NCBI GenBank assembly: GCA_964461835.1
Contig: CAYWVO010000074.1
Location: 1-10,648, forward strand
DNA length: 10,648 nucleotides
From: CAYWVO01 sp964461835
GTDB taxonomy: Bacteria; Zixibacteria; MSB-5A5; WJJR01; JAJRUJ01
Direction: 5' to 3'
Both the position numbers and the translations under genes were made by a program. A model generated the notes under the pieces. The model was not told where the DNA came from. It saw only the letters and a list, made by a program, of their open reading frames with translations, and ran no database searches. This document shows, in pieces, positions 1 to 7,700 of this stretch (positions are counted from its first letter, which is position 1; each line of letters opens with the position of its first letter).

Positions 1-20
1 CACGTGACGCGGGAGGTGAT

Positions 21-433
21 ATGAGGATCAAGGCAGCTATCGTACGGTTTGACAGGCAGTTAGCGGCGAATGGGCGGAGCGGGCACACGCGGGCGGCGTA
101 TCGCCGGGATTTGCGGAAATTCGCCGAAGGGTTTGGGAGTCAAAGCGTTAGCCGGGTGCAGCCGGATGATCTGGTGCGGTTTCTGACCTCGGATGCGGTG
201 TTGAAGCGGCTCATGGCCGATTCCTCAAGGAAAACGCGACACAGGGCGAATACGGGCCGAACACGCCGCTATTTCGGGGGCAATCGGGGCAACCACTGGG
301 GCAGCGGCAAATCCAACTGCGCTTCGCCCGGTGGTTCGCCGAAGCCGGGGTCGACCGGCGGGTCTCCCTCCACTCTCTCCGTCACACCTTCGCCACCCGG
401 CTCTACGAGAAGACCGGCGATCACATCCGCCTG
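21..433 (+). pseudogene. Tyrosine recombinase (phage-integrase family) remnant, internally deleted and frameshifted
   Basis: An ATG at 21 follows a very strong ribosome site (GGAGGTGAT directly upstream). It opens a typical N-terminal core-binding segment of a XerC/XerD-like recombinase, ending near FLTSDAVLKR at about 209. Past that point this frame turns to nonsense and stops at 432-434. The homology resumes in the +2 frame from about 212: a stretch with LFRGQSGQPL, then FARWF, then HSLRHTFATRL at about 371-403. That last stretch holds the catalytic HxxR (His codon 371, Arg codon 380). The first catalytic Arg, most of the catalytic domain (perhaps 150 residues against the usual ~300) and the nucleophilic Tyr are missing. 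The homology breaks off near 430, where IS630 transposase sequence takes over. The protein cannot be an active recombinase. The placement of the internal deletion near 205-212 is inferred from where homology switches frame. Confidence 0.8.
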
Positions 434-837
434 AATGTCATGGGCATGGTCTGTCCACGCACCGGCGAGTTCTTCGCATTGGAAGTGTCCCACTCCGATG
501 CCGAGACGTTTCAGGCGTTCCTCCACGAAGCCGGACGCACCATTCGCTGCCGGCGTCCCATCAACATCCTCATCGTCGACAATGCGTCCTGGCACCGACG
601 TCAATCCCTCGATTGGAGGGAGTGGACACCCAAATACCTGCCACCCTACTCTCCCGACCTCAATCCCATTGAGCGCATGTGGCTGGTCATGAAAGCCAAG
701 TGGTTCAGTACCTACATCTGCAAAACCGTGGATCAGCTCATCGACCGACTCGATCAGGCGATTCTCGACATGATGGACCAGCCCAACAAAACCAAAACCA
801 CCACCGCAATCGGAACGTTATTCTGAGAACCGCTCTA
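422..837 (+). mobile_element. IS630-family insertion sequence, 3' part only (truncated DDE transposase plus right end)
   Basis: The last ~130 residues of an IS630/Tc1-mariner-type (DDE_3) transposase, with stop at 824-826. Visible are ILIVDNASWH (second catalytic Asp) and LPPYSPDLNPIERMW (catalytic Glu, 30 residues later). The N-terminal helix-turn-helix region and the first catalytic Asp are absent, because the coding sequence begins abruptly after integrase sequence near 430. The earliest ATG in frame is 440, but the frame is open back to 170 through the integrase remnant, so the break is not a simple clean insertion of a whole element. The element ends with AGAACCGCTC at 826-835, next to a TA (836-837), as expected for a family that targets TA. 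Non-functional by itself; the end could still be recognised by a related transposase. Confidence 0.85.
814..835. repeat. IS630-type terminal inverted repeat, left copy
   Basis: These 22 bp are the exact reverse complement of 10518-10539. They include the last transposase codons and stop (TTATTCTGA), then GAACCGCTC, and are followed by TA at 836-837. An imperfect echo of the last 11 bases (AGAACCGGTCT, one mismatch) follows 15 nt later at 841-851. Confidence 0.85.
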
Positions 838-1038
838 TAAAGAACCGGTCTGAGTGTCCTCCGAATCCGGCGCATTCTGAAACTTCACTCCGTCCCTCGA
901 TTCCCCTGCCAACTGCTACTGATACGGAAAGACATCCTTTGAAGCAGCCAACGCCGAGCCCGACGAGTCCGTCGCGGCAGCGGTTTTCTGCCAAGCACGC
1001 CCAATTTCGATTCAGTCTTCCCTGAGTAAAATACTTTC
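838..1038. other. Spacer between IS630 end and transglutaminase-like gene
   Basis: No supported gene. A 74-codon minus-strand reading frame (818-1042) crosses this stretch, but it has no recognisable protein features and runs into the IS end. On the minus strand, downstream of the transglutaminase gene, a GC-rich imperfect hairpin (about 962-988) can be drawn. It lacks a T-run, so it is not called as a terminator. Confidence 0.5.
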
Positions 1039-2445
1039 TCATTCACTCATGTTTCCGTAATCCCCGGAACCGTATCCGTCGTTCAGATTGCCTTTACGCC
1101 GGAACACAAACTCGGTCGGAGCATTAATCGGCCGTCCTTCAACCTCGAGCACGGCATAGGCCAGGAAGTTAATCGGGCCGGAGTTCGGTCCCGGCTCAAT
1201 TACCAGATCGCGCCCCCGGCTCAGTTCGATACGATTGGCCGGTTGATGTCCAAAATAGTATGAAGCAAGACTCGAGTTTTTGTCGGCTTCGCTGATGCCC
1301 ACCGGCCACCAACTGCCGTCGGCGAAAAACTCGGCCCAGCAATGGTAACCGTCAATCCCGCCGTCGTTTCGTTCCGACGGAATCGCGGCGCCAATTGCAA
1401 AGCGAGCGGGGATACCGACGGAACGAGCCAACGCGATGAAATAAGAATGGAAGTCGCTGCAATTTCCGCTCTTTGCATTGCATGCATAGACGGCATCTCC
1501 CTCACCCCAGCCGGAGCCATAGCGGGCGTAGCGAATTTGGTCGATGACGTGGTCGTAGAGTGCCCGCGCGCGCAGCAGGCCGTTGGACTTCCCTTGGATA
1601 ACTTCCTCAGCGATTTCTCTGAAGACGGAATCTTCGGGGACGAGGCGTTCGGACGCGAGTGCCTGTTGAGGCGAAGAACCGCCAACAGGATATGGTGACA
1701 ACTCTTTTCGCCGGACATGATAGAGAATCTCGACCAATTCGCCGCTGTCCTCCGGCCCTGCCGTCATATACAGGACCTTGTTTCCGTTCTTGCTCTCGTC
1801 AAGTTCTTGCCACTCCGATGGCGTGGAGATATGCTTCACCTCGACCGTCTGATGGGCATCCGACTGAGCCAACGGAATCCAAAGTTTCGCCGCTCCGGTG
1901 ATATCGGGGAGCCGAACGCGATAGGTGAACTCAAACTCATCCTCACCATATATCACCCCGAGGAGCCGGGGGGTGGCCTCGGTCACGGGGACGCGAGTCC
2001 ATGTCTGGTCTTCCTGCTGCTCCCAGACATAGAGCGGCTGGCCGTTGATTTTGTGCACGGTAGTTTCCGTCACGACCATGTTGCCCGGCCCGCCCTTGAG
2101 AAAGAAGTCCACATCATAGACCGGGCCATCAGTACCCACCAGATCCACGCAAGCGAATTGAATTCCTCCGCCGAGATCCGCGAGATACTCCATATGGACC
2201 CTTACGAGCTGGAGCTTCAGCTTCGCCCCCTCGTGAGACACGATGAAATACCCGCCGTCGGCCTCGGACTTCCTGGCAATGTGCTCTTCAATGGCCTCAG
2301 CAATCTGCTTGATGCTGGCACTTTGCTCGTGCGCGTATGTGTAACTCGCCATGGTCGCTGCCAGCAGACCTGCGACGACCGCGAGCTTTACGCACGACCT
2401 TATTCTTCGGGTGAGACGCTCCCTGTGGTTTCCCATGATGCTCAT
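1039..2445 (-). CDS. Exported transglutaminase-like protein with an extra N-terminal domain
   Basis: 468 residues. Residues 1-38 look like a signal peptide: arginine-rich start, hydrophobic stretch at about 19-33, likely cleavage after SYTYA. Residues ~43-155 form a distinct module (YDVDFFL, VHKINGQPLYVWEQ) that I believe also occurs as a stand-alone exported domain; that is from memory. A beta-rich pre-domain (~165-245) leads into a transglutaminase core (PF01841 type): Cys329 in GNCSDFHSYF and His368 in GYHCWAEFF. After His368 the family commonly has PVD, but here the sequence is PVGISEAD, so the third triad residue is Gly383 (GGC) unless Asp388 substitutes. Members act as thiol proteases, peptidases or cross-linkers; the reaction here is unknown. 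The gene begins 11 bp after the small CLGC gene and is probably co-transcribed with it. ATG 2445 is used; ATG 2436 is also possible. Confidence 0.85.
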   Translation of the reverse strand: MSIMGNHRERLTRRIRSCVKLAVVAGLLAATMASYTYAHEQSASIKQIAEAIEEHIARKSEADGGYFIVSHEGAKLKLQLVRVHMEYLADLGGGIQFACVDLVGTDGPVYDVDFFLKGGPGNMVVTETTVHKINGQPLYVWEQQEDQTWTRVPVTEATPRLLGVIYGEDEFEFTYRVRLPDITGAAKLWIPLAQSDAHQTVEVKHISTPSEWQELDESKNGNKVLYMTAGPEDSGELVEILYHVRRKELSPYPVGGSSPQQALASERLVPEDSVFREIAEEVIQGKSNGLLRARALYDHVIDQIRYARYGSGWGEGDAVYACNAKSGNCSDFHSYFIALARSVGIPARFAIGAAIPSERNDGGIDGYHCWAEFFADGSWWPVGISEADKNSSLASYYFGHQPANRIELSRGRDLVIEPGPNSGPINFLAYAVLEVEGRPINAPTEFVFRRKGNLNDGYGSGDYGNMSE

Positions 2446-2456
2446 ACCGGTTTGGA

Positions 2457-2912
2457 CTACTTCTCCGGATGTTCAGGGTGTTCGGGCTTCTTCGTCTCTT
2501 TCGACTCCGCCAGTTTGTTCACCTCCAATGTCCGCTCTTCGGCGTAAACCTTTCCCGTTATCGTGAGTGTCTCTTCATGATGGTCTTTGATGACGGGCTC
2601 TGCCTTGTCAGTCTCCAGGTAATGCAGGACCCACCCCTTCATTTCCGGACGTTCCTTTCCGTCAACTGTGGCAGACGTCACCTTTAGCACATGCCGGTGT
2701 CCGTACTTGCTGCATTGGGCAGAGGCCCCCTTTTTCTTCTTGAGCGAGCAACCCAGACAGACATTTTCGCCCTCGACCGTCGCTTCAATCACGTCCGTGG
2801 CTTCGGATTTTCCGGACTTTGTGGGATGTTCGGGATGCTCCTGGGCGGGCAACGATGAGGCCAGGAACGCCAGCGCAATGATCGATACCATGCCCACACG
2901 AAACGTCTTCAT
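2457..2912 (-). CDS. Small exported Cys/His protein with CLGC motif and EHPEHP at both ends
   Basis: 151 residues from an ATG at 2912, chosen because AAGGAGGT lies directly before it (2916-2923) and because the signal peptide starts there. The frame is open for 32 more codons upstream, but that part looks non-coding and overlaps the proposed promoter. Residues 1-23 are a signal peptide ending ASSLPAQ. The mature protein opens with EHPEHP (25-30) and ends with the same EHPEHP (144-149). In between are CLGC (Cys52, Cys55), QCSKYGHRH (Cys67, His72, His74) and a DHH (110-112) in a beta-rich stretch. The Cys/His spacing suggests metal or thiol chemistry in the periplasm. I do not recognise a characterised family, so any function is inference. 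First gene of a two-gene unit with the transglutaminase-like protein. Confidence 0.85.
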   Translation of the reverse strand: MKTFRVGMVSIIALAFLASSLPAQEHPEHPTKSGKSEATDVIEATVEGENVCLGCSLKKKKGASAQCSKYGHRHVLKVTSATVDGKERPEMKGWVLHYLETDKAEPVIKDHHEETLTITGKVYAEERTLEVNKLAESKETKKPEHPEHPEK

Positions 2913-2935
2913 AAGACCTCCTTGTTTCGTAACGA

Positions 2936-2961
2936 ATGGTTGGAGTGTTGAAATGTCATAC
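2936..2961 (-). promoter_or_regulatory. Candidate ECF promoter for the CLGC/transglutaminase unit
   Basis: Read on the minus strand: GTATGACAT (2961-2953), 13 nt, CCATT (from 2939). This matches the two motifs between the sigma and pump genes (GTATGAAAT-N13-ACAT) with one mismatch in each block and identical spacing. It lies 24 nt before the ATG at 2912, leaving a short leader that holds the ribosome site. Just upstream is a small perfect inverted repeat, GTGTC-CACT-GACAC (2963-2976). Confidence 0.6.
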
Positions 2962-3088
2962 CGTGTCAGTGGACACCTTGAATCACATAATTCGCCGAAT
3001 GCCGACAATGACGTTCATTTTCGTGCTTCGGCTTGATTGGTGCTACACCCTAATAGCGGATAATGTTCCTTCGCTTTATGTGAGGCCG

Positions 3089-3883
3089 CTAAATGTCGTC
3101 TTGGCATGCTCCCATAACGGCCCTTCCGACATAGCCTTCCAGCATGGCCGGGGTTGTTTTCGCGACTCCGACGATGATTCCCGCGCCCGATTGTGCGGCA
3201 AAGAATTCGTATGGCTCGACATGGCAATGAAACGAGGAGCCGTACTTCTGGAACCGTTCACTCGTCTCTGGGAACGCCGCCAGCGCTTCCGATGGTAACC
3301 AGAACATCGAAACGACAGCCTGAGAGTCGGCACAGACAATATGGGCGGTGCGCACATCCGACAGTTCACAGATATCGGCGCCGATCACTTTTGTCCCTGC
3401 CGAGGTGTCTATGTTCAGGCAATAGGCAGGGGACAACTCCCGCTGGAAGAAGGTGTCGAGTTGGTCCGCGTTTCGAAATTGGCCGAGTCCCCGGGTGCCC
3501 CTTTCGAGTGCCAGCGCGTGCTCTGCTGCTGTCACTTCAGCCAGGTCCAGTTCGTCGTGAACCCCTGGAGCACCGACAAGCATGAGGAGCGTTATTGTCG
3601 CCGCAAGTGCCAAACCGGCGATCCCAATACCGATAACCGGCGTTCGTTGTCTTGAATGCGACGGCCTGACTCGTGATATGGATCGCTTCCAAATCGCTTC
3701 GTCTTGCGAACGTGCCGCACGCAATACACTTCGCAAACGATTTTCGAGTCGCTCTTCCTGTTCGGCCACACGCCGGCAATCGGCGCATTCTTCCAGATGG
3801 CTCGAAATCTCAAAGGTCGTCTCCGGCCCGAGTTCCGAGTCCAGATACATGGCGAGGTATCGTCTAACTGTTCGGCAGTCCAT
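3089..3883 (-). CDS. Transmembrane anti-sigma factor with zinc-type (ZAS) motif and Cys/His-rich exterior domain
   Basis: 264 residues starting MDCRTVRRYL at 3883, where family homology begins; a longer in-frame start at 3970 would add 29 unlike residues. The N-terminal ~60 residues carry HLEECADC (His29, Cys33, Cys36), the HxxxCxxC of zinc-containing anti-sigma domains that clamp ECF factors in the cytoplasm. One membrane helix spans about 82-104. The exterior domain follows the pattern of membrane anti-sigma regulators (GADICEL, then VVSMFWLP), with unusual extra residues: Cys155, Cys172, Cys184, FHCHVEPY (His219, Cys220, His221) and Cys260. These could sense metal or redox state, which is inference. 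The gene overlaps the sigma gene by 20 nt, indicating translational coupling and co-regulation. No tail suggests site-specific proteolysis. Confidence 0.85.
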   Translation of the reverse strand: MDCRTVRRYLAMYLDSELGPETTFEISSHLEECADCRRVAEQEERLENRLRSVLRAARSQDEAIWKRSISRVRPSHSRQRTPVIGIGIAGLALAATITLLMLVGAPGVHDELDLAEVTAAEHALALERGTRGLGQFRNADQLDTFFQRELSPAYCLNIDTSAGTKVIGADICELSDVRTAHIVCADSQAVVSMFWLPSEALAAFPETSERFQKYGSSFHCHVEPYEFFAAQSGAGIIVGVAKTTPAMLEGYVGRAVMGACQDDI

Positions 3884-4496
3884 CGGATGACTCTTCTCTG
3901 ATCGTGTTGCTGATGAATCCGGACTCTCTCGCGTACTCTGCGAGTGCAGCCCGCAGCTTGCCTCTGGCACGTGCGAGGTATCCCATCACGCTTCCGATCG
4001 GTACTTGCAGGACTTCAGCAATTTGCCAGCAAGGCATTTCGCAGATCGATTTCAACAGAAACACGTTGCGCTCTTTTTCAGGTAATCCTTCGAGGGCCGC
4101 ATGAATGTCATCGCTCACTTGGTCAAGAATCCGGTCCGGATCGCGCAACAACTCATCATACGCGTACTCCCTTTGCAGTTCCCGGACAACATCCAACTCT
4201 TCATAGTCAATGTCTACGATTCGATCCGCGTCGCGCCGGTCACTACGATTGGCGTTGAAGATCACGTTGGTAGCAATCCGAAATATCCATGCATGGAAGT
4301 TTGTCCCGTGGCGAAAGTCATTGTACTTCTCGTATGCCGTTGCCAGAACCACCTGGATCACATCCTCTAGATTGCCTTTCTCATACAGGCCGTGGCGGCA
4401 GTAAGCCATTAACTGGGAGCGCACGTCATCAACGTGCGCCAGAAACCTCTCGTGTCGCTCATTTCGCTTCCGCCACATTGCGCAGATACCGGTCAA
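3864..4496 (-). CDS. ECF (group IV) RNA polymerase sigma factor
   Basis: About 210 residues. The sigma-2 region spans ~24-85: LEDVIQVVLATAYEKY, then GTNFHAWIFRIATNVIFN, for core binding and -10 recognition. The sigma-4 region spans ~128-185: LPEKERNVFLLKS, then a helix-turn-helix WQIAEVLQVPIGSVMGYLARARGKL that reads the -35 element. The linker between is short, with no sigma-3, as in all ECF factors. The start at 4496 is TTG, preceded by AGAGGGGG at good distance. An ATG at 4478 (residue 7) has no ribosome site but is an alternative. The gene is paired with the anti-sigma gene by a 20 nt overlap. It sits 21 nt after a candidate ECF promoter whose motif recurs before the pump operon and the CLGC gene, so autoregulation plus control of both neighbours is the likely role. 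Confidence 0.9.
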   Translation of the reverse strand: MTGICAMWRKRNERHERFLAHVDDVRSQLMAYCRHGLYEKGNLEDVIQVVLATAYEKYNDFRHGTNFHAWIFRIATNVIFNANRSDRRDADRIVDIDYEELDVVRELQREYAYDELLRDPDRILDQVSDDIHAALEGLPEKERNVFLLKSICEMPCWQIAEVLQVPIGSVMGYLARARGKLRAALAEYARESGFISNTIREESSDGLPNS

Positions 4497-4517
4497 ACCG
4501 CCCCCTCTCTCTATTAT

Positions 4518-4543
4518 ATGTTACTGCAACCTCGATTTCATAC
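4518..4543 (-). promoter_or_regulatory. Candidate ECF promoter for the sigma/anti-sigma operon
   Basis: Minus-strand GTATGAAAT (4543-4535), 13 nt, ACAT (4521-4518). The same nine-base block and ACAT at the same 13 nt spacing occur on the plus strand at 4591-4616, pointing the other way. The second block runs on into TATAAT (4518-4513). Adjacent upstream is a short inverted repeat CCAC-TTG-GTGG (4543-4553). This position would give a very short leader ending in the AGAGGGGG ribosome site. Confidence 0.65.
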
Positions 4544-4590
4544 CACTTGGTGGACAAATTCGGGGCAATTCGAAGAATTCTCGGCTCTGT

Positions 4591-4616
4591 GTATGAAATT
4601 TGACCACACGGGACAT
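4591..4616 (+). promoter_or_regulatory. Candidate ECF promoter for the RND efflux operon
   Basis: GTATGAAAT (4591-4599), 13 nt, ACATTA (4613-4618). It is identical in both blocks and in spacing to the minus-strand motif facing the sigma gene. The first blocks of the two copies form a 9 bp perfect inverted repeat (4535-4543 and 4591-4599), so each copy faces its own gene. It implies a leader of roughly 80-85 nt before the pump ATG, containing a small reading frame. Confidence 0.65.
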
Positions 4617-4641
4617 TAAGACCAAAGAGGATCACGGACCC

Positions 4642-4710
4642 ATGTTAAGGCCGACCACGCATATCAGCAAAACTGCGGAACCTAAAATCAGACTGGGAAC
4701 CCCTGCATGA
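4642..4710 (+). CDS. Possible 22-codon leader peptide overlapping the pump start
   Basis: ATG at 4642 opens 22 codons (MLRPTTHISK... ending LGTPA) and stops at TGA 4708-4710. That stop overlaps the pump ATG (4707-4709) as ATGA, the classic arrangement for translational coupling. A GAGG lies at 4627-4630, a little far (11 nt) from the ATG. The pump start itself has only a weak ribosome site. The peptide has no recognisable features. It may be a coupling device or chance; base composition in so short a stretch cannot decide. Confidence 0.35.
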   Translation: MLRPTTHISKTAEPKIRLGTPA

Positions 4711-7700
4711 CGCTTTCTGAGATCGGGCTCAAAAATCCCTATATCCTGATTGTCGCCGTTCTCGCGGTGATCGTGATCGGACTTGTCTCGCTTACACAGA
4801 TTCCGGTCGATCTCCTGCCGATGTTCAAGACCTCGGCGGTGCAGATCGTCACGTTCTACCCCGGGATGCCGCCGGAGGTCATGGAACGCGACATCATGAG
4901 CCGCCTGGAGCGGTGGACCGGGCAATCAGTCGGAATTGAGCATCAGGAAGCTAAGGCGATGCTCGGCGTCTGCGTCGTCAAGGATTTCTTCCGCGAGGGG
5001 ATCAGTCTGGAGACGGCGATGAGCCAGGTGACGTCCTACGCGATGTCGGATATGTTCTATCTCCCGCCTGGCACGATCCCACCGATGGTCATGCCGTTCG
5101 ATCCGACGGCTTCGGTGCCGCTTTGCCTGGTCAGTGTTTCAAGCCCGACCATGACCGAAAAGGAATTGTACGATGTTGCCTACTTTGAACTTCGCAACCG
5201 GCTGCAGTCAATTCAGGGAGTGATCGCTCCCGCCGTCTATGGTGGCGTACTGCGCCGCATACTGGCGTACATCGACCCGGTGAAACTTGAGGCACGCGGG
5301 CTGTCACCGATGGACGTGGTCGATGCCCTGCAGCGGCAAAACGTTTTCATACCTGCCGGCAACATGAAGGCCGGGAATACCGATTATCAGATCTTCGCCA
5401 ATTCGATGCCTGCCGAGGTCGAGCAGCTCAATGATATTCCCATCAAGATCGTTGACGGCCGACCCATCTTCCTGCGGGACGTTGCCCGTGCCGAGGACAG
5501 TCACCAAATCCAGTCAAATGTCGTTCGGGTCAACGGGCGCAGACAGGTCTATATTCCGATCTACCGGCAGCCGGGCGCGAACACACTCGAGATCGTGGAT
5601 GCTATTAAGAATCGGCTGTCCCGTATTCTCCAGCGTCTGCGGGAAATGAACCCGCAGGCAAAGGATCTGGCACTCGAAGTTGTTCTTGATCAGTCGGTCT
5701 ATGTTCGCGGCGCGATCCGAGGTCTGATGTATGCGGGGATCGCGGGTGCTCTGCTCGCAGGACTGGTGGTTTTTCTGTTTCTGCGGAATCTGCGCTCGAC
5801 AGCGATAATCGCTTTTGCCATCCCAATCTCTATTCTGGCAGCGTTCATTGGATTGTTCTATCTGGGCGAGACCATCAACGCCATAACGTTAGGCGGGTTG
5901 GCGCTCGCGGTCGGTATTCTCGTGGATCAATCGATTGTCGTACTTGAGAACGTTGTCCGCCACTTGAAGAAGGGCGCCTCGCCTCGGGCGGCGGCACTTA
6001 CCGGCGCGAAGGAAGTTAGACTGCCGATCTTTGTCTCAACCATCACATTCATCGTCGTTTTCTATCCCATCGTTTTTCTGTCGGGAATGGCGAAGTTCTT
6101 GTTCACACCACTCGCCATAGCGGCAACTCTGGCAATCATGGCGTCATACTTCTTTTCCCTGGTGCTGATTCCCGCGTTCTGTAGCCGGTTCGTGAAAGTC
6201 GGCAGCACGGCGGCCGACACGGAGTCAGAGACCGACTGGACAGCCCGGCTTTCAGATCGATATGGTCGATTAGTGAATTCGATTCTCAGGCGGCGCCGAC
6301 TGGTTCTGCTCACATCCGCGGTTCTCTTCCTTCTCGGGCTCCTCGGGATGTCGCAACTGGGCCGAGAGTTGTTTCCGCCGGTCGATGCCGGCCAGTTCCA
6401 GATGCTGGTACGGTTGCCGTCGGGAACGCGCATTGAGCAGACCGAAGCCACCATGAAGGAGATTGAGGCAACGATCATCCGCATGGTGGGTGCGCCCGAT
6501 CCGGAATATCCCAAAGTCGAGCGGCATCCGGAGTCGAATTTGCAAATGCTGATCTCCAATATTGGCGTTCTGATGGACTGGCCCGCCGCATACACGCCCA
6601 ACAGTGGACCTATGGATGGGTTCGTACTCGTGCAACTGAAGGGTAAGAGGGGGCATCCCGGTACTTTTGGGGTGGTTACCAATCTCCGTCGAGTGCTGCG
6701 CGATCACTTCCCCGGTGTCGAATTCTCGTTCGATACGGGTGGAATGCTTACCGCTGCGTTGAACATGGGTGAACCCGCTCCGGTCCACTTCCAGATTGCG
6801 GGCAGCAATCTGCACACGTCCATGGATATTGCTCGAAAGGTCGTGCGCGAAATGAATGGCGTTCCCGGTGTAACGGATGGCAGGATTGCTCAGCGACTGG
6901 ACTATCCGATCCTCAATGTCGATATCGACCGCACCAAGGCGGCCTACGTCGGGCTCGACGTTGACGATATCGTAACGAACCTCGTAACGGCCACCAATTC
7001 GAGCATCAACTTCCAACCGGCATTCTGGATCGATGAGCGGAACGGCAATCACTACTTCATTGGCGCGCAGTATTCGGAAGCGGATATGGTCTCATTTGCA
7101 ACGATTAAGGATATCCCCCTAACCGGCGCCGAATCGGAACAGCCTGTCCTGCTTCGCAATGTTGCCAACTTCGAACGCAACATCGGCCCGGCGCAAATCA
7201 ACCATCGCAACATTACACGGGTGATCGACATCTACGCCGGTGTCGAAGAGGGTCGCGCCGTGGGAACCGTGGTCGGGGAGGTCGAGGAGAAACTCAAAGC
7301 GAATCCCGAACTGCAGTTGATCAGCCGTTCCTCGGAACGCGGCGAGTACTTCGACGTGGGTGGTCCCGAGTACGAAGGCAAAGGGTACACACTCACGACT
7401 CAGGGGGAAGTCAACATCATGCGTGAGGCGTTTCGTGAATTTGGTGGCGGCTTGGTGATTGCCACTATTCTCGTGTATCTCGTCATGGTGGCACAGTTCC
7501 GATCGTTCCGAGATCCGTTTATCATCCTGCTGACCGTACCGCTCGGGTTTATTGGTGTGGCCGCCGTGCTGGGTGCGACGTTCACGGCACTGAGCATCCA
7601 GTCGCTTATGGGTATCATCATGATGGTCGGAATTGTCGTGGAGTACAGTATTGTCATGGTCGACTTCGCCAACCAGCGGGTGCGGGGCGGATCGGGCATC

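Noticed and set aside
818..1042. 74-codon minus-strand frame between the IS end and the transglutaminase gene
   Set aside because: No ribosome site or protein features, and it overlaps the IS terminus.
1717..2547. 276-codon plus-strand frame opposite the transglutaminase and CLGC genes
   Set aside because: It is antisense to two genes with clear signal peptides and motifs, and its own translation shows no domain pattern.
2913..3008. Longer start for the CLGC protein
   Set aside because: It would bury the signal peptide 32 residues inside the protein and ignore the AAGGAGGT ribosome site before 2912.
3884..3970. Longer start for the anti-sigma factor
   Set aside because: It adds 29 residues without family resemblance and would overlap the sigma gene by over 100 nt; the MDCRTVRRYL start fits anti-sigma domains.
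4676..4706. GGAAC boxes (4677 and 4696) as classical ECF -35 elements for the pump
   Set aside because: They lie so close to the ATG that the -10 would fall inside the gene; the GTATGAAAT motif upstream is better placed and repeated.
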